Assembly: GCF_001940235.1 (NCBI RefSeq)
Contig: NZ_MJIE01000001.1
Coordinates: 124,001-188,000, forward strand
Length of the DNA: 64,000 nt
Reading direction: 5' to 3'
Source of the DNA: Hornefia porci
GTDB taxonomy: Bacteria > Bacillota > Clostridia > Peptostreptococcales > Anaerovoracaceae
In this document: positions 53,334-61,529 of the stretch, one piece after another
How positions within the stretch are numbered: position 1 is the stretch's first letter
Layout: every line of letters starts with the position of its first letter
Program-made: the position numbers and the translations under genes
The notes under the pieces: generated by a model
What the model saw: the letters and a program-made list of their open reading frames with translations, nothing else
Databases searched by the model: none
What the model was told of the DNA's origin: nothing

Positions 53334-54006
53334 GCGACAGAACGGCCGCCTGCGGAGGCAGTGCTGATTTTGTGACGAATCCTTCACATTAATTACGAAA
53401 AGCAACAAAAAACCCTCTAACGGACGTCACAATAAACCGGTATAGTAATAACTGTCAAAAGGAATTGCATACAACCTTAAAACATTCTTTTCAACATTCT
53501 TTCTCAAAACTCAACACTTGCAGAGAACCATCGCGTGAAGCGGTGGTTTTCTGCATTACTGATATTTCAAGCATATTCGATGGATGGGCACGCATTAGGC
53601 AGGCACTTCGGGTATATCATGAGGAGCAGTTACATTAAACAGTCAAGTCTGATTTTATCTGATTTTGGGATACGCGCCTTTACAAGGATTTCATGGAAAA
53701 TGTGCGAGTTGTAAAGCTCAAGCTTCGATTGAAAACAGAAAGCAAATGTGATATGCTAAAAGAGCCGAATTTCAAGCGTTAAGAGCGCTAAGTGAATGCG
53801 AAAGACGACATTCAGCGGAGGTGTCGCGGAAAATCTGCGGGGCTCCTGACTGTGGTCCGGATGATATCGCTGAAATTGTTTCGGATGGGAATTCAAAGTC
53901 CTGAAAATGTGACACATGGATTGTTATAATAAGATGGGAAAGAGGAGCTTGCTCATCTTGCTTTGTCCCGTCCCGTATAGAATCGGAAATGACGGAGGGG
54001 ATGGAT
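53334..54006. other. Gene-free, lower-GC stretch with one long hairpin
   Basis: About 670 bp with no convincing gene. A 15-bp inverted repeat, GCAGAGAACCATCGC (53520) and GCGGTGGTTTTCTGC (53540), is the main structure. The composition is more AT-rich than the glycogen genes on either side. A 29-codon open frame at 53693 has a weak ribosome site and is not called. The stretch may be the left part of the segment that brought in fic. Confidence 0.5.
53922..53930 (+). promoter_or_regulatory. Extended -10 promoter element for fic
   Basis: TGT directly before a perfect TATAAT, about 75 nt upstream of the fic start. No good -35 box is present at 17 bp. Confidence 0.5.
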
Positions 54007-55017
54007 ATGAGTGAAAACTACAGACCGCCATTCAGGATGACGGAAGAAATTACAAATCTGATTGTGGAAATCGGTGAATATGTCGGATCCATCACGACCT
54101 ATGAATCCATGCGTCAGAATCCTGTATTGCGAAGAGAGAGCAGAATCAGGTCGATTTATTCATCGCTGGCTATTGAGCAGAATACGTTGTCTCTGGATCA
54201 GGTTACGGACCTGATTGATGGAAAGCGAGTTCTTGGACCGCCGCAGGATATTCGAGAGGTAAAGAACGCGTATGAGGCATATGAGCGTGTATCCTCTATG
54301 GATCCGTATAGCGTTAAGAACCTTCTTCTGGCACATAAACTGCTGATGGATGGGCTGGTGAAAGAAGCGGGCAGTTTTCGCAGCGGCAATGTCGGTGTAT
54401 ATGCCGGTGATCAGATGATCCATGCCGGTACACCGGCGAAGTATGTGCCGGAACTGATGGCGCAGCTGATGGCATGGTTAAAAGAATCCAGACTGCACCC
54501 ACTGGTCAAGAGCTGCATCTTCCATTATGAATTTGAGTTCATCCATCCCTTTGCGGATGGAAATGGCCGCACGGGCAGGCTCTGGCAGTCACTGATTCTT
54601 CAGAACTGGAAAGAGATATTCGCCTGGCTGCCGGTGGAGACATTGGTTCATGAACATCAGGAAGAATATTACGATGTCCTCGGTCGTGCAGATCACGCCG
54701 GGGATTCAACAGAGTTTGCAGAGTTCATGCTGCGGATGATCCGTGATGCATTGAAGGAGATCAGTGAGAATCAAGACAACGATGTCGTAACAAATGTCGT
54801 ATCAAATGTCGTAACAAATGTCACCTCAAATGAGGATAAAGTAATTGCTCTGCTCAGGCAGGATGGGAAACTGACAGCAAAGGTTCTGGCAGCATCCCTG
54901 GGACTGACGCAGCGGCAGGTGCAGAGAATATTAGCAAATCTGAAAGAAAGAAACAAGATAATCCGTCACGGTGCCAGCAAGAACGGATACTGGGAAGTGA
55001 CAGATCAAGGTGAATGA
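54007..55017 (+). CDS. Fic-domain protein with C-terminal winged helix
   Basis: Fic enzymes usually transfer AMP from ATP to a target hydroxyl. The complete catalytic motif HPFADGNGRTGR is near residue 180. An N-terminal SSLAIEQNTLS segment resembles the autoinhibitory helix of class II Fic proteins, though the usual E(G/N) reads EQ. After a VTNVVSNVVTNV repeat a helix-turn-helix (about 275-335) ends in KNGYW. ATG 54007 follows GGAGGGG at 6 nt; ATGs at 53989 and 54001 are less well placed. Lower GC and no toxin/antitoxin partner suggest acquisition as a single gene. Confidence 0.92.
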   Translation: MSENYRPPFRMTEEITNLIVEIGEYVGSITTYESMRQNPVLRRESRIRSIYSSLAIEQNTLSLDQVTDLIDGKRVLGPPQDIREVKNAYEAYERVSSMDPYSVKNLLLAHKLLMDGLVKEAGSFRSGNVGVYAGDQMIHAGTPAKYVPELMAQLMAWLKESRLHPLVKSCIFHYEFEFIHPFADGNGRTGRLWQSLILQNWKEIFAWLPVETLVHEHQEEYYDVLGRADHAGDSTEFAEFMLRMIRDALKEISENQDNDVVTNVVSNVVTNVTSNEDKVIALLRQDGKLTAKVLAASLGLTQRQVQRILANLKERNKIIRHGASKNGYWEVTDQGE

Positions 55018-55181
55018 GCGGGTCAATTCGATGCAATGGATTTGTCCGTTCCTGCGTATGGAGTATTTTCGGGACAACGGCTGCACGGTGCACATTGCAA
55101 TGGCAATGCACGCCGTGCAGTTTTGATTTGCCGGGAATCGGCGCCGCTGCAGCCGATTCGGGAAGCTGTGTTAGTGCTTTA

Positions 55182-56993
55182 TTACTTCAGAAGTCGGCTT
55201 CCGGCTTCCTGAATGGCGGTCAGCCGTGATTCGGCGATGGAGGCGTCCGCGCCCTTTGCCATAACGTACAGCTTGACCTTCGGTTCGGTGCCGGAAGGGC
55301 GGATAACGGCGGAACATTCGTCCTCCAGCTCGTAATAAAGTACGTTGCTTTTCGGAAGCCCTGTGGGCTCGGGGGCTTCGGCTTCGTCGTGTGCCGCGCC
55401 GGTGTCGGCGCTGGTATTCGTGCGGGTGCAGGTGTTCTCGTCGTGTGCCGCGTCGGCGCCGGCACTGGCATCCGTGCCGAGGCGGCGGATTTCACCGGCC
55501 TGGTAGTCGCGTATCCGCAGTACGGGCAGGCCGATGGAAGCCGGCGGGTGGTGGCGCAGGTCCTTCATTATCTGAGCCATTTTTTCCTGTGCGCCGATGC
55601 CGCTGAACTGCACGGAGACCACGGATTCGCGGTAGAAACCGTAGCGGCGGTACAGCTGCTGGAGCGCCTCGTAGAGGTTCATGCCCATGGTTTTGTAGCG
55701 GCAGGCCATTTCTGCGATGAGCATGCTGGCCACCATCGCATCCTTGTCCCGGGCGTAGGTGCCGGCGAGGTAGCCGTTGCTTTCCTCGAAGCCGAACAGG
55801 AAGGTGTAGTCGCCGGTGCGTTCGAATTCCTTGATTTTTTCGCCGATGAACTTGAAGCCGGTCAGCGTTTCAAACAGGGTGACGCCGTTTTCCTCACATA
55901 TTTTCTTCGCCATGCCGGTGGAGACGATGCTCTTCACGGCGGCGGCGTTTTCTGCCAGTGTTCCGGATTCGCGGCGGGCGGTGATCAGGTAGTCCAGGAG
56001 GAGGACGCCGATCTGGTTGCCGGAGAGAGTCTCATAGGAGTCGCCGTTTCGCACCACGATGCCGCAGCGGTCTCCGTCAGGATCGGTGCCGATGATCAGA
56101 TCCACATTTTCCTTTTTCGCCATACGGATGGCAAGGTCGAAGCCCTCTACGTTCTCCGGATTGGGGGACTTGACCGTGGGGAAATTACCGTCGATGACCA
56201 TCTGCTCAGGGACGGTCAGGACATGTTTCATGCCGAGGCGCTTCAGGATTTCCGGTACGATTTTGTAGCCTGTGCCGTGGAAGGGCGTGTAGATGATTCT
56301 GAACGTGTCCTGCACCTGCTCTACATAGCGGCGTCCCACGGACTGCTCCAGAACTTTTTCCATATATTTTTCGTCCATTTCCGCACCCAGCAGAGTAATC
56401 ATTCCTGATGCGTCCGCGTCTTCGCGGGACATCGTGCGGACGTCCCGGAAGATGTCGTTTTTGTCCATAGAAGCGGAAACCTCCGCGGCGTGCTCAGGAG
56501 GCAGCTGCGCGCCGTCAGACCAGTAGACTTTGTAGCCGTTGTACTCCTTTGTGTTGTGGCTGGCGGTGATGTTGATCCCTGCGATGGAGCCGGTTTCACG
56601 GAGCGCAAAGGAAAGCTCGGGCGTCGGCCGGAGACTCTCGAAGAGGTTGACGTGGATGCCGTTGGCAGCCAGAACGCAGGCGGCCTCCGAGGCGAATTCC
56701 GGACTGTTGTTGCGGGAGTCGAAGGCGATGGTGACGCCGCTTCCAGCATCTTCACCGCAGCGGTTGATCAGATCCGCGAGGCCCTGTGTCGCATAGCGGA
56801 CCGTATACGTGTTCATGCCGTTCAGCCCGGCCCGCATGACGCCCCGCAGTCCGGCCGTTCCGAAATCCAGCATGCCGGAGAACCGGTCTGCCAGCTCCTC
56901 CGCGTTGCCGCGCAGCGCCTCCAGCTCGTTCTTTGTGGCCGCATCGACACAGTCGCTGGCCAGCCACTGCTCATATTTCTCCATGTAATTCAT
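55182..56993 (-). CDS. pgm: Alpha-phosphoglucomutase / phosphohexomutase
   Basis: Interconverts glucose 1-phosphate and glucose 6-phosphate. The phosphoserine is at residue 145 in INITASHNTKEYNG, the metal loop is IGTDPDGDRCG, and the sugar loop is FGFEESNGYL. At 603 residues it is longer than usual. About 40 residues (~501-541) rich in Ala, Thr, Asp and His interrupt the start of the last domain, just before SNVLYYELEDECSAVIRPSGTEPK; the insert contains an AHDE unit twice, 18 residues apart. The gene follows the GH13 gene by 3 bp. Confidence 0.93.
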   Translation of the reverse strand: MNYMEKYEQWLASDCVDAATKNELEALRGNAEELADRFSGMLDFGTAGLRGVMRAGLNGMNTYTVRYATQGLADLINRCGEDAGSGVTIAFDSRNNSPEFASEAACVLAANGIHVNLFESLRPTPELSFALRETGSIAGINITASHNTKEYNGYKVYWSDGAQLPPEHAAEVSASMDKNDIFRDVRTMSREDADASGMITLLGAEMDEKYMEKVLEQSVGRRYVEQVQDTFRIIYTPFHGTGYKIVPEILKRLGMKHVLTVPEQMVIDGNFPTVKSPNPENVEGFDLAIRMAKKENVDLIIGTDPDGDRCGIVVRNGDSYETLSGNQIGVLLLDYLITARRESGTLAENAAAVKSIVSTGMAKKICEENGVTLFETLTGFKFIGEKIKEFERTGDYTFLFGFEESNGYLAGTYARDKDAMVASMLIAEMACRYKTMGMNLYEALQQLYRRYGFYRESVVSVQFSGIGAQEKMAQIMKDLRHHPPASIGLPVLRIRDYQAGEIRRLGTDASAGADAAHDENTCTRTNTSADTGAAHDEAEAPEPTGLPKSNVLYYELEDECSAVIRPSGTEPKVKLYVMAKGADASIAESRLTAIQEAGSRLLK

Positions 56994-56996
56994 AAC

Positions 56997-58988
56997 TCAG
57001 ATTCCTTCCTCGTCCTCCGCGAGAAGCATGACTTCCCCCGGGAAGACGGTTATCTTTTCTTCCTTTTTGCGTTCGCCGGTCAGCAGATCCACCCGTACAC
57101 TGTCCAGAAACAGCGTCGCCTCCCGTTCGCCGCAGTTGGCGCAGGTGATCAGGCTGGAGGGCTTGTCATCCAGATGATCACGGTCGGAGAATGCATCGCC
57201 GTACCAGCTGTCGACGGAATCGAAACGCTCAAAGGCGTAGAGCCCTTCGATAGAGGCAATAGTCCGGTAGCGACCGCGTTTGTAAACAGGATGGGATTTC
57301 CGGATTGCAATGATTTTCCGGTACCATGCCTGAAGGTCTTTGTTCTCCCTCCCCCAGGGATAGCAGGTGCGGTTAAACGGATCCTTATATCCCTCCGTTT
57401 CGGCTTCGTCTCCGTAATAGATGCAGGGGACGCCGGGGAGCGTCATCTGAATGACCACGGCAATCTTCAGCATCCGGAGACCCCGCCGCCGCTCTTCCTC
57501 GGTCAGGCGGGTGTTTGCCTGCTGCTCGCGGGAGGGGTCGGGACCCAGATCCCGGCCGGCCAGGGCCGTGAGGATGCGGACGCTGTCGTGTGTGCCCAGC
57601 AGATTCATCAGGCTGTTCACCACATCGGAGGGGTAATTCTCCATAATCTGATCCACCGTAGCAGCCATCTGCCATGCGTTGCCGTTGCGTACAAAGTCAA
57701 TGATGCCTGCGCGGAACGGGTAGTTCATGACGCTGTCCAGCTTGTCGCCCTCGAAGTAGTTGCGTCGGTTCCCGTAGGAGATTTTGTTGGAGGCGTCCTC
57801 CCAGACCTCTCCGATGACGATGGAATCCTGCTTCTCTGACTTTGCCGCGCGGACGAGCGCCTTCAGAAAACCGGTATCCAGCTCGTCTGCCACATCCAGC
57901 CGCCATCCGCTGGCGCCGGCACGCAGCCACCTGCGGATGATGCCGTCCCTGCCGCAGATGAATTCCTGATAGTCCGGGTTGGTTTTGTTCAGGCGGGGCA
58001 GGGTGTCGATTCCCCACCAGGATTCATAGGTGTCGTTCTCATGGAAGTAATACCAGTCCCGGTAACGGGAGTTGACATTGTGCCATGCACCGCCTCCGCC
58101 GAAGTGCCCGTATTTGTCAAAGTACACGGAATCGCTTCCCGTGTGGGAGAACACGCCGTCGCAGATTACCCGTATTCCCCGTGACATGGCGTCCCGGCAG
58201 AGTGCCCGAAAGTCCTCTTCCGAGCCGAACATCGGATCGATTCGGGAGTAGTCGCCGGTATCGTATTTGTGGTTGGAGTAGGCCTCAAAAATCGGACTGA
58301 GGTAGAGACAAGTCACTCCGAGCTCCTGCAGGTAGGGAAGCTTCTCGCGGATTCCCGCCAGATTCCCGCCGAAAAAGTCCCGGTTGTAAATTTTGCCGTC
58401 CTCCGGCTGCCACTGCGGAACGCCGCCCCAGTCATCCCGGCGGATTTTGGAGGTGAGCGGAATGCCATGGTCGGGCGTCCCGTTTTCGCCGGCGGCGCCG
58501 CGTTCCTCGGCGAGGGCGCGTTCCAGGCGCGGGTTGTCTCCCCGGGCGAATCGATCCACAAAGATATGATAATATACGCCTCCGAAAATCCATTCCGGTG
58601 TTTCATAGCTTCTGCGGTATACGGTCAGCTGCCAGCTCTTCGGAAAGTCCTGGAGCTCGGCCCGGTTATCATCGGCCCGGCCGATCTTCATCAGCCGGTT
58701 CGGCGTTTCTACCTGAAAGTGGTACCAGTAGAGTCCGGTGTCCTCCACCGGGAGGCTGACGCTGTATTCAATGTAATTGTCGGTTTCTATCGGTGTCTCG
58801 GCTCCCGCCATTTCATAGTAGGCGGGGTAGTGATGGCGGTCGTAGAGCATGACGAGCCGGACGCGCCAGGGGCACAAATCCCGGTCCACGAGGATGCGGA
58901 CTGTCATGTTCATCCCGGAACGGAGCGCTCCGTAAGGGGATTTATATCGCTCGTCCCTCGAATTAAATACTATACTGGTCTCTTTCAA
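56997..58988 (-). CDS. GH13 alpha-glycosidase (neopullulanase/maltodextrin-hydrolase-like)
   Basis: A GH13 enzyme with an N-terminal carbohydrate-binding-type domain (SPYGALRSG... early strands) and the catalytic barrel. Nucleophile Asp is in GWRLDVADELD, acid Glu in VIGEVWED, the third Asp in LGTHDSVR, and PIFEAYSNHKYDTGDY is typical of cyclomaltodextrinase/neopullulanase relatives. TTG 58988 is preferred because GGGAG lies about 10 nt upstream and the protein then begins near its first conserved residues. A GTG at 59168 would add 60 low-complexity residues translated from repeats. No signal peptide, so it acts inside the cell. Confidence 0.85.
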   Translation of the reverse strand: MKETSIVFNSRDERYKSPYGALRSGMNMTVRILVDRDLCPWRVRLVMLYDRHHYPAYYEMAGAETPIETDNYIEYSVSLPVEDTGLYWYHFQVETPNRLMKIGRADDNRAELQDFPKSWQLTVYRRSYETPEWIFGGVYYHIFVDRFARGDNPRLERALAEERGAAGENGTPDHGIPLTSKIRRDDWGGVPQWQPEDGKIYNRDFFGGNLAGIREKLPYLQELGVTCLYLSPIFEAYSNHKYDTGDYSRIDPMFGSEEDFRALCRDAMSRGIRVICDGVFSHTGSDSVYFDKYGHFGGGGAWHNVNSRYRDWYYFHENDTYESWWGIDTLPRLNKTNPDYQEFICGRDGIIRRWLRAGASGWRLDVADELDTGFLKALVRAAKSEKQDSIVIGEVWEDASNKISYGNRRNYFEGDKLDSVMNYPFRAGIIDFVRNGNAWQMAATVDQIMENYPSDVVNSLMNLLGTHDSVRILTALAGRDLGPDPSREQQANTRLTEEERRRGLRMLKIAVVIQMTLPGVPCIYYGDEAETEGYKDPFNRTCYPWGRENKDLQAWYRKIIAIRKSHPVYKRGRYRTIASIEGLYAFERFDSVDSWYGDAFSDRDHLDDKPSSLITCANCGEREATLFLDSVRVDLLTGERKKEEKITVFPGEVMLLAEDEEGI

Positions 58989-59040
58989 TATCGATACACT
59001 CCCGTCATACCTTGATGTCAGATTATCAGGCGGCGGGCGC

Positions 59041-59189
59041 CGTTCGCTGTCCACAGCATCGCGCACCCGTGCGGGCTGCCGCCGTTCGCTGTCTGCGGTG
59101 CCCGTCGCCGATGTTCGCTGTCCGCGGTGCTCGCCGCCCGTCGCTGCTTTTTGCTGCTCGCTGTTCACCGCGCACCCGTGCGGGCTGCC
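59041..59189. repeat. GC-rich repeats between glgD and the GH13 gene
   Basis: TTCGCTGTC occurs at 59043, 59085 and 59114. A 20-bp stretch around CACCCGTGCGGGC is repeated exactly at 59061 and 59170. The region is open in the GH13 frame, so it either encodes an N-terminal extension or forms a 211-bp untranslated gap. Confidence 0.75.
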
Positions 59190-59199
59190 CCGGGCTTTG

Positions 59200-60318
59200 T
59201 CAGATCACGGCCCCGTACTTGACGACGAACGGGTGAGTGATGTAGCCGGAAAGCATTCGTTTATCGTTGATGATCACGTTCTTGTCCAGTATCGCGTAAT
59301 TCAGATGAACCTGCTCGCCGATGGCGGCGTTCCGCATGACCACGGAATTCTCAATCACAGCGCCTTTCTTGATGTGCACACCGCGGAAAATCACGGAATT
59401 GCGGACCTCTCCTTCGATGATGGTTCCCGCTGCGATCAGAGAATTTCTGACGTTGGAGCGGGGTCCGTACCAGGCCGGGGCGCTGTCGCCGACGCGGGTG
59501 ATGATGGGGCGGTTCTCCTGATGGAAGAGTTCGTCCCGCAGGTTGGGATCCAGAAGATCCAGACTGCTCTGCAGATACGCCACAACATTGTCGAGGTACA
59601 GCAGTGTTTCGCCGGTTACGTAGCCCATGATTTTCCGATCCTTCAGATGAGGAATCAGAACGTCCCTGCGCCAGCTGGTCATTTCCCGTTCGGAATTTTC
59701 CAGGAGTTCCAGCAGATCCGTCCGGCGGACGATGTAGATATTGGCGCCCACAACCGCCCCCTGCAGAATCGGTTTCCGGCTGATTTCAATGTTCTGGATG
59801 CGGCCGGTGGGATCCATCAGATATTCCGTCGTCGGGATGCCGACCTGCTTGTTTCTGGGGTTCCGGGTGCAGAGCACCGTGATGTAGGCGTCAGTCTTGA
59901 TGTGATAATCCATCATGGCTGCCAGATCGATGTTTCCGATGCAGGTGCTGGAGCAGGCGATGACGTATTCCTCGTCGCAGTTGCGCAGGAAGGACACGTT
60001 TGCCTGCATGGCCTCCAGAATGTGCTCGTAGCGTTCCCCTCTGCCGTGATAGGAGAAGGGCGGCAGGAAGTGAAGCCCGCCTTTTTTGCGCTCCAGGTCC
60101 CATTCGATGCCGGAGCTGACGTGATCCATCAGGCTCTCATAGCGGGAGTTTGTGATGATTCCCACATCATGGATCCCGGCGTTGGTGATGTTGGACAAAA
60201 GATAATCCACGACCCGGTACCGGGCCCCGAAAGGAAGCGCGGCCATCGTGCGTGTTTCCGTAAGTTCGTTGATTTCCACTTCATAATTATCCGCAAATAT
60301 AAGTCCTACGGCATTCAT
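59200..60318 (-). CDS. glgD: Glycogen biosynthesis protein GlgD (ADP-glucose pyrophosphorylase partner subunit)
   Basis: A 372-residue paralogue of GlgC that in Clostridia forms a mixed enzyme with it. It keeps the LPFGARYRVVDYLLSN block and a C-terminal beta-helix (VRNSVIFRGVHIKKGAVIENSVVM). The N-terminal nucleotide loop is replaced by NAVGLIFADNYE, so it is unlikely to be fully catalytic alone. ATG 60318 follows GAGGAGG; upstream codons in the frame are atypical. It lies 20 bp after glgC. Confidence 0.93.
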   Translation of the reverse strand: MNAVGLIFADNYEVEINELTETRTMAALPFGARYRVVDYLLSNITNAGIHDVGIITNSRYESLMDHVSSGIEWDLERKKGGLHFLPPFSYHGRGERYEHILEAMQANVSFLRNCDEEYVIACSSTCIGNIDLAAMMDYHIKTDAYITVLCTRNPRNKQVGIPTTEYLMDPTGRIQNIEISRKPILQGAVVGANIYIVRRTDLLELLENSEREMTSWRRDVLIPHLKDRKIMGYVTGETLLYLDNVVAYLQSSLDLLDPNLRDELFHQENRPIITRVGDSAPAWYGPRSNVRNSLIAAGTIIEGEVRNSVIFRGVHIKKGAVIENSVVMRNAAIGEQVHLNYAILDKNVIINDKRMLSGYITHPFVVKYGAVI

Positions 60319-60338
60319 GACTTTCCTCCTCTCTTCCT

Positions 60339-61526
60339 CTATATCCGGTCTCCGGTCAGAATCTCGCCGGCTTTGACTGTCTGACGGCTGCCGATGCGGC
60401 ATTCGTTGGCAACCACCGTCAGATCACAGGAATCCTTGCTGCCGCCGACGGCGGCGTTTTCCCCGATGACGGTGCCGTGGTCGATGATGGCGTATTCCAC
60501 GCGGGCGCCGCGCCGGATCACGACATCGCTCATGATGATGGAATCCTTGATGGATGCGCCCTCTTCAACGATGATGTTGTTGAAGATGATAGAGTTCTCG
60601 ACCCGGCCGTCCAGCTCGTTGCCGTCGCCGCAGTTGCAGTTCAGCACCTCGCCGTGCTCTCCCACATACTGAGGATGGTCAAAACTGTGGCGGTAGTAGA
60701 TCCGCCAGCCTGCGTCGTTCAGGGGCAGCTCGGGATCCTCGCCGAGGGTGTCCATGTTGGCGGCCCAGAAGGAGGACAGTGTACCGACATCTCTCCAGTA
60801 GCCTTTGTAAAGATAGGCGAAAAGTCTCTGATTGTCCCGGAGCATGTTGGGAATGATGTTTTTCCCGAAGTCGTTGGAGGATTCCGGATCCTGCTCGTCT
60901 GCCTCCAGGTAGCGGATCAGCTTGTCGGTGTTGAAAATGTAGACGCCCATGGAAGCCTGCGTGCTTTTGGGGTGCTCCGGCTTTTCTTCGAATTCGATGA
61001 TCCGTCCCTGACGGTCCGTGTTCATGATGCCAAACCGGCTGGCTTCCTCCGGAGCGACGTCAATGACTGCGATGGTGCAGTCCGCTTTGTTGTCGATGTG
61101 TTCCTGCAGCATCATTTCGTAATTCATTTTGTAGATATGGTCTCCGGACAGGATCAGTACATAGTCCGGATCGTAATTCTTGATGAAGCGCAGATTCTGA
61201 TAGATGGCGTTGGCCGTTCCCCGGAACCAGTCTGCGCCGCCGGCCGCCTGATACGGGGGCAGGACGTGCAGTCCGCCGAAGCGGAGATCCAGATCCCAGG
61301 GTGCGCCGGTGCCCAGATAATCGTTGAGCTCCAGCGGCTGATACTGTGTGCATACGCCCACCGTGTCGATGTCCGAGTTAACGCAGTTCGACAGGGAGAA
61401 GTCGATGATCCGGTATCGTGCACCGAAGGAGACCGCCGGCTTGGCCAGCGTCGCGGTCAGAGGCGACAGGCGGCTCCCCTGGCCGCCGGCCAGAAGCATT
61501 GCCACACATTTTTTCTTTCTTGACAT
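60339..61526 (-). CDS. glgC: Glucose-1-phosphate adenylyltransferase
   Basis: Makes ADP-glucose, the glucosyl donor for glycogen. The nucleotide-binding [35 protein letters not shown] and the glucose-phosphate segment EFEEKP are present, and the C-terminal left-handed helix is intact. The 395-residue length is normal. It starts 3 bp after the glgB stop. Unlike several neighbours it has no low-complexity insert. Confidence 0.96.
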   Translation of the reverse strand: MSRKKKCVAMLLAGGQGSRLSPLTATLAKPAVSFGARYRIIDFSLSNCVNSDIDTVGVCTQYQPLELNDYLGTGAPWDLDLRFGGLHVLPPYQAAGGADWFRGTANAIYQNLRFIKNYDPDYVLILSGDHIYKMNYEMMLQEHIDNKADCTIAVIDVAPEEASRFGIMNTDRQGRIIEFEEKPEHPKSTQASMGVYIFNTDKLIRYLEADEQDPESSNDFGKNIIPNMLRDNQRLFAYLYKGYWRDVGTLSSFWAANMDTLGEDPELPLNDAGWRIYYRHSFDHPQYVGEHGEVLNCNCGDGNELDGRVENSIIFNNIIVEEGASIKDSIIMSDVVIRRGARVEYAIIDHGTVIGENAAVGGSKDSCDLTVVANECRIGSRQTVKAGEILTGDRI

Positions 61527-61529
61527 AAA

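Noticed and set aside
53520..53554. End of an insertion sequence (IS200/IS605-like hairpin)
   Set aside because: The hairpin is suggestive, but no transposase remnant or second end was found nearby.
53693..53782. A 29-codon open frame with a weak AAGGAT ribosome site
   Set aside because: Too short, no recognisable motif, and the sequence around it looks non-coding.
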